This document shows, in pieces, positions 6,106-7,527 of a DNA stretch of 7,527 nt. The DNA is from UBA9547 sp044349205 (GTDB lineage: Bacteria > Bacteroidota > Bacteroidia > Cytophagales > UBA9547), in contig JBIKRJ010000118.1 of the NCBI GenBank assembly GCA_044349205.1, positions 1-7,527 of the forward strand, given 5' to 3'. How positions within the stretch are numbered: position 1 is the first letter of the stretch; every line of letters begins with the position of its first letter. A model generated the notes under the pieces. It searched no databases. It had not been told where the DNA came from and worked only from the letters and a program-made list of their open reading frames with translations. A program made the position numbers and the translations under genes.

Positions 6106-7359
6106 ATGATTAAGCGATTGCTAAAAAATAATCAAGCTGTGTTGGAAGTTCTCAGAAAAATAAGAGCGCTTATAAACAATGCTGTCAAATGGCTGAATAT
6201 TAAGGTTTTGCCACATATTCCCATTTCCTCGAAATGGATTGGAGGGCCGAGAGGAGAACTCAGAACATTTCAAGAAATTGAATTGTATGTAGAAAAGAGA
6301 AAAGAAAAGTATCCCAATTCAGCTTTTTGGCATTTTTTTCAAGGTGCAATAAACCTAAGGCCTCCGTTGCTTACTTTGGGTAATCCTGTGAAGGAAGCCC
6401 AATTGTTTCCAAAACTCACGAAAACTGACGAATTTTTTCTTCGCTTGCCCAATGCCAAAGTGTACACCCACCACTATTGTATCATCACTGATGACGATTT
6501 GTTGGTAGTGCCTGTGTCTAGTGTTTTTTCATCACAAAAACATTCCCACTTTGCTTTTTTCTCCTTTTCACTTCCCCAAACCAAGTACTTGCCTGGAAAA
6601 ACGCTCATCATGAATTATGGTCACAATTATTTCCATGCCATGATAGATGCCCTGCCCACTTTGTATTTTGCCGAATTGGCTGGGTACAAATTGGACGAAA
6701 TTGACCATTTTATTTTCACTGGGTTTTCAAAAGAAATATACTATGCCATTTTCAAGCGAGTCGGAATTCCTGAACATAAAATTATAGTAATAAACCATGT
6801 GGTGAATTATGAATGTGAAGAATTATTGGTAGGTACGGTATTCGAAAGGCATGGTGATTGGTACAAAGATTATGTGGTGAAAAAACTTGGTATCCAGTTG
6901 ACCGAAAATAAACACCATTTTCCAAAACGTATTTATGTTAGCAGGGCTAAGGCTAAAATGCGAAAAGTCATCAATGAAGACGATGTAGCAGAATTTTTAA
7001 AGGGCTATGGTTTTGAGATTGTATACAACGAAGGCTTGTCTTTGGAACAACAAGCCGAAATGTACTACAACGCCGAATACATCATTTCGGCACATGGTGC
7101 CAATTTGGTGAATATTTTATACTGCAAACCTGGTACGCACCTATGTGAAATAAGGTATAGGAAGCACACTAGGTACTACAGCAAAGTATATTTTCAAATG
7201 GCCAACGCATTCAAAATGAAATACTATTTGTTGTATTGCGACGAGGGTAGGCTTTCTGAAAACTATGAAGGCAATGAAATAGAAGCCGAAAGCGACATGC
7301 TGGTCAATCTTAAGCACCTAGAACAGATAATCAAAGAGATGGGTTTAGGCAGCAAGTAG
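6106..7359 (+). CDS. Glycosyltransferase family 61 (DUF563-type) protein
   Basis: The 417-residue protein carries the C-terminal signature of family 61 glycosyltransferases: KRIYVSRAKAKMRKVINE at 274-291, an EFLKGYGFEIVYNEGLSLEQQAEMYYNAEYIISAHGANLVN block at 296-336 with the hallmark HGANL at 330-334, and CKPGTHLCEI at 340-349. NYGHNYFHAMIDALP at 170-184 matches the family's central HW/HF-type segment. Bacterial members are usually found in capsule, O-antigen or exopolysaccharide loci; donor and acceptor are not predictable here. There is no signal peptide or clear membrane helix, so a cytoplasmic enzyme is expected. The first 45 residues are basic and helical with no recognised function. It follows the LuxE-like gene after 7 bases and should be co-transcribed. 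The alternative ATG at 6101 hits a stop after two codons, so 6106 is the start. Its DNA reads more AT-rich than the left half of the window. Confidence 0.85.
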   Translation: MIKRLLKNNQAVLEVLRKIRALINNAVKWLNIKVLPHIPISSKWIGGPRGELRTFQEIELYVEKRKEKYPNSAFWHFFQGAINLRPPLLTLGNPVKEAQLFPKLTKTDEFFLRLPNAKVYTHHYCIITDDDLLVVPVSSVFSSQKHSHFAFFSFSLPQTKYLPGKTLIMNYGHNYFHAMIDALPTLYFAELAGYKLDEIDHFIFTGFSKEIYYAIFKRVGIPEHKIIVINHVVNYECEELLVGTVFERHGDWYKDYVVKKLGIQLTENKHHFPKRIYVSRAKAKMRKVINEDDVAEFLKGYGFEIVYNEGLSLEQQAEMYYNAEYIISAHGANLVNILYCKPGTHLCEIRYRKHTRYYSKVYFQMANAFKMKYYLLYCDEGRLSENYEGNEIEAESDMLVNLKHLEQIIKEMGLGSK

Positions 7360-7362
7360 TGG

Positions 7363-7527
7363 CTATTGCCTTGCAGGTCTTATCAAGTTCAAATCGGTAA
7401 ATTTCAAGTTGAATCTTTTGGCCAGTGCTTGGTTGGTAATACAGCCTTTGTACGTGTACACCCCGTTTTCAAACCATTCTTTGGTAAACATCAGGTTTTC
7501 CACGCCGCCGTATTTGCCCATTTGCAA
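7363..7527 (-). CDS. ald: C-terminal end of a probable alanine dehydrogenase (runs off right edge)
   Basis: Translating the minus strand in from the right edge gives 54 residues, starting LQMGKYGGVENLMF and ending at a TAG (7365-7363). The segment FENGVYTYKGCITNQALAKRF followed by NLKFTDLNLI resembles the C-terminus of alanine dehydrogenases, where a glycine-containing '(N/G)GVY-YKG-(L/I)TN' strand and a 'FGL-(Y/F)-DL' end are usual. Alanine dehydrogenase interconverts alanine and pyruvate plus ammonia with NAD. The catalytic and NAD-binding parts lie outside the window, so the call rests on the tail only. The gene ends 3 bases from the stop of the convergent GT61 gene, leaving no room for a terminator between them. 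Confidence 0.55.
   Translation of the reverse strand: MQMGKYGGVENLMFTKEWFENGVYTYKGCITNQALAKRFNLKFTDLNLIRPARQ

Noticed and set aside
1..7527. CRISPR array, tRNA, rRNA, insertion sequence or defence system
   Set aside because: I saw no regularly spaced repeats, tRNA cloverleaf, rRNA-like sequence, transposase frame or known defence gene; nearly every base is covered by the listed genes.

Overview
The window looks like a chromosomal segment from a member of the Bacteroidota, probably a Cytophagales- or Chitinophagales-like environmental bacterium. This is inferred from protein style (a C-K-K lipoprotein, a META-domain secreted protein, a stand-alone LuxE-type protein), from the lack of clear Shine-Dalgarno sequences, and from TAnnTTTG-type -7 promoter elements upstream of several genes. 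No rRNA, tRNA, CRISPR array, insertion sequence or phage gene was seen. Coding density is very high; the only intergenic space above 50 bases is the 135-base divergent region at 2692-2826.

Left block (1-2691, all minus strand, transcribed right to left): a membrane-anchored family 2 glycosyltransferase, a Nudix hydrolase, a NeuD/PglD-type sugar N- or O-acetyltransferase, and the N-terminal third of a DegT/DnrJ/EryC1/StrS sugar aminotransferase that runs off the left edge. The genes overlap by 4 bases or are separated by 3 and 9 bases, so this is one operon. The aminotransferase plus acetyltransferase pair is the classic signature for making an N-acetylated amino sugar on a nucleotide carrier (as in the bacillosamine pathway), which the glycosyltransferase would help place on a lipid carrier or glycan. 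The acetyltransferase appears to start with TTG, two codons after the Nudix stop and in the same frame.

Middle block (2827-4514, plus strand): hemL, the glutamate-1-semialdehyde aminomutase of tetrapyrrole synthesis, overlaps by four bases a small secreted META-domain protein. This runs tail to tail into a minus-strand lipoprotein gene (4511-5065); the two stop codons share the sequence TTAA.

Right block (5103-7359, plus strand): a LuxE/PaaK-like adenylate-forming acyl-protein synthetase homologue followed after 7 bases by a family 61 glycosyltransferase, probably co-transcribed and probably devoted to a surface or secreted glycan or an acylated product. The LuxE-like gene begins head to head with the lipoprotein gene with only 37 bases between starts. 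At the right edge is the C-terminal end of a minus-strand gene that resembles alanine dehydrogenase.

I do not see a defence system or an obvious new multi-gene machine. The items most worth a second look are the LuxE-like/GT61 pair without any luxCD partners, the in-frame stop-restart between the Nudix and acetyltransferase genes, and the Nudix box lacking its first glutamate.
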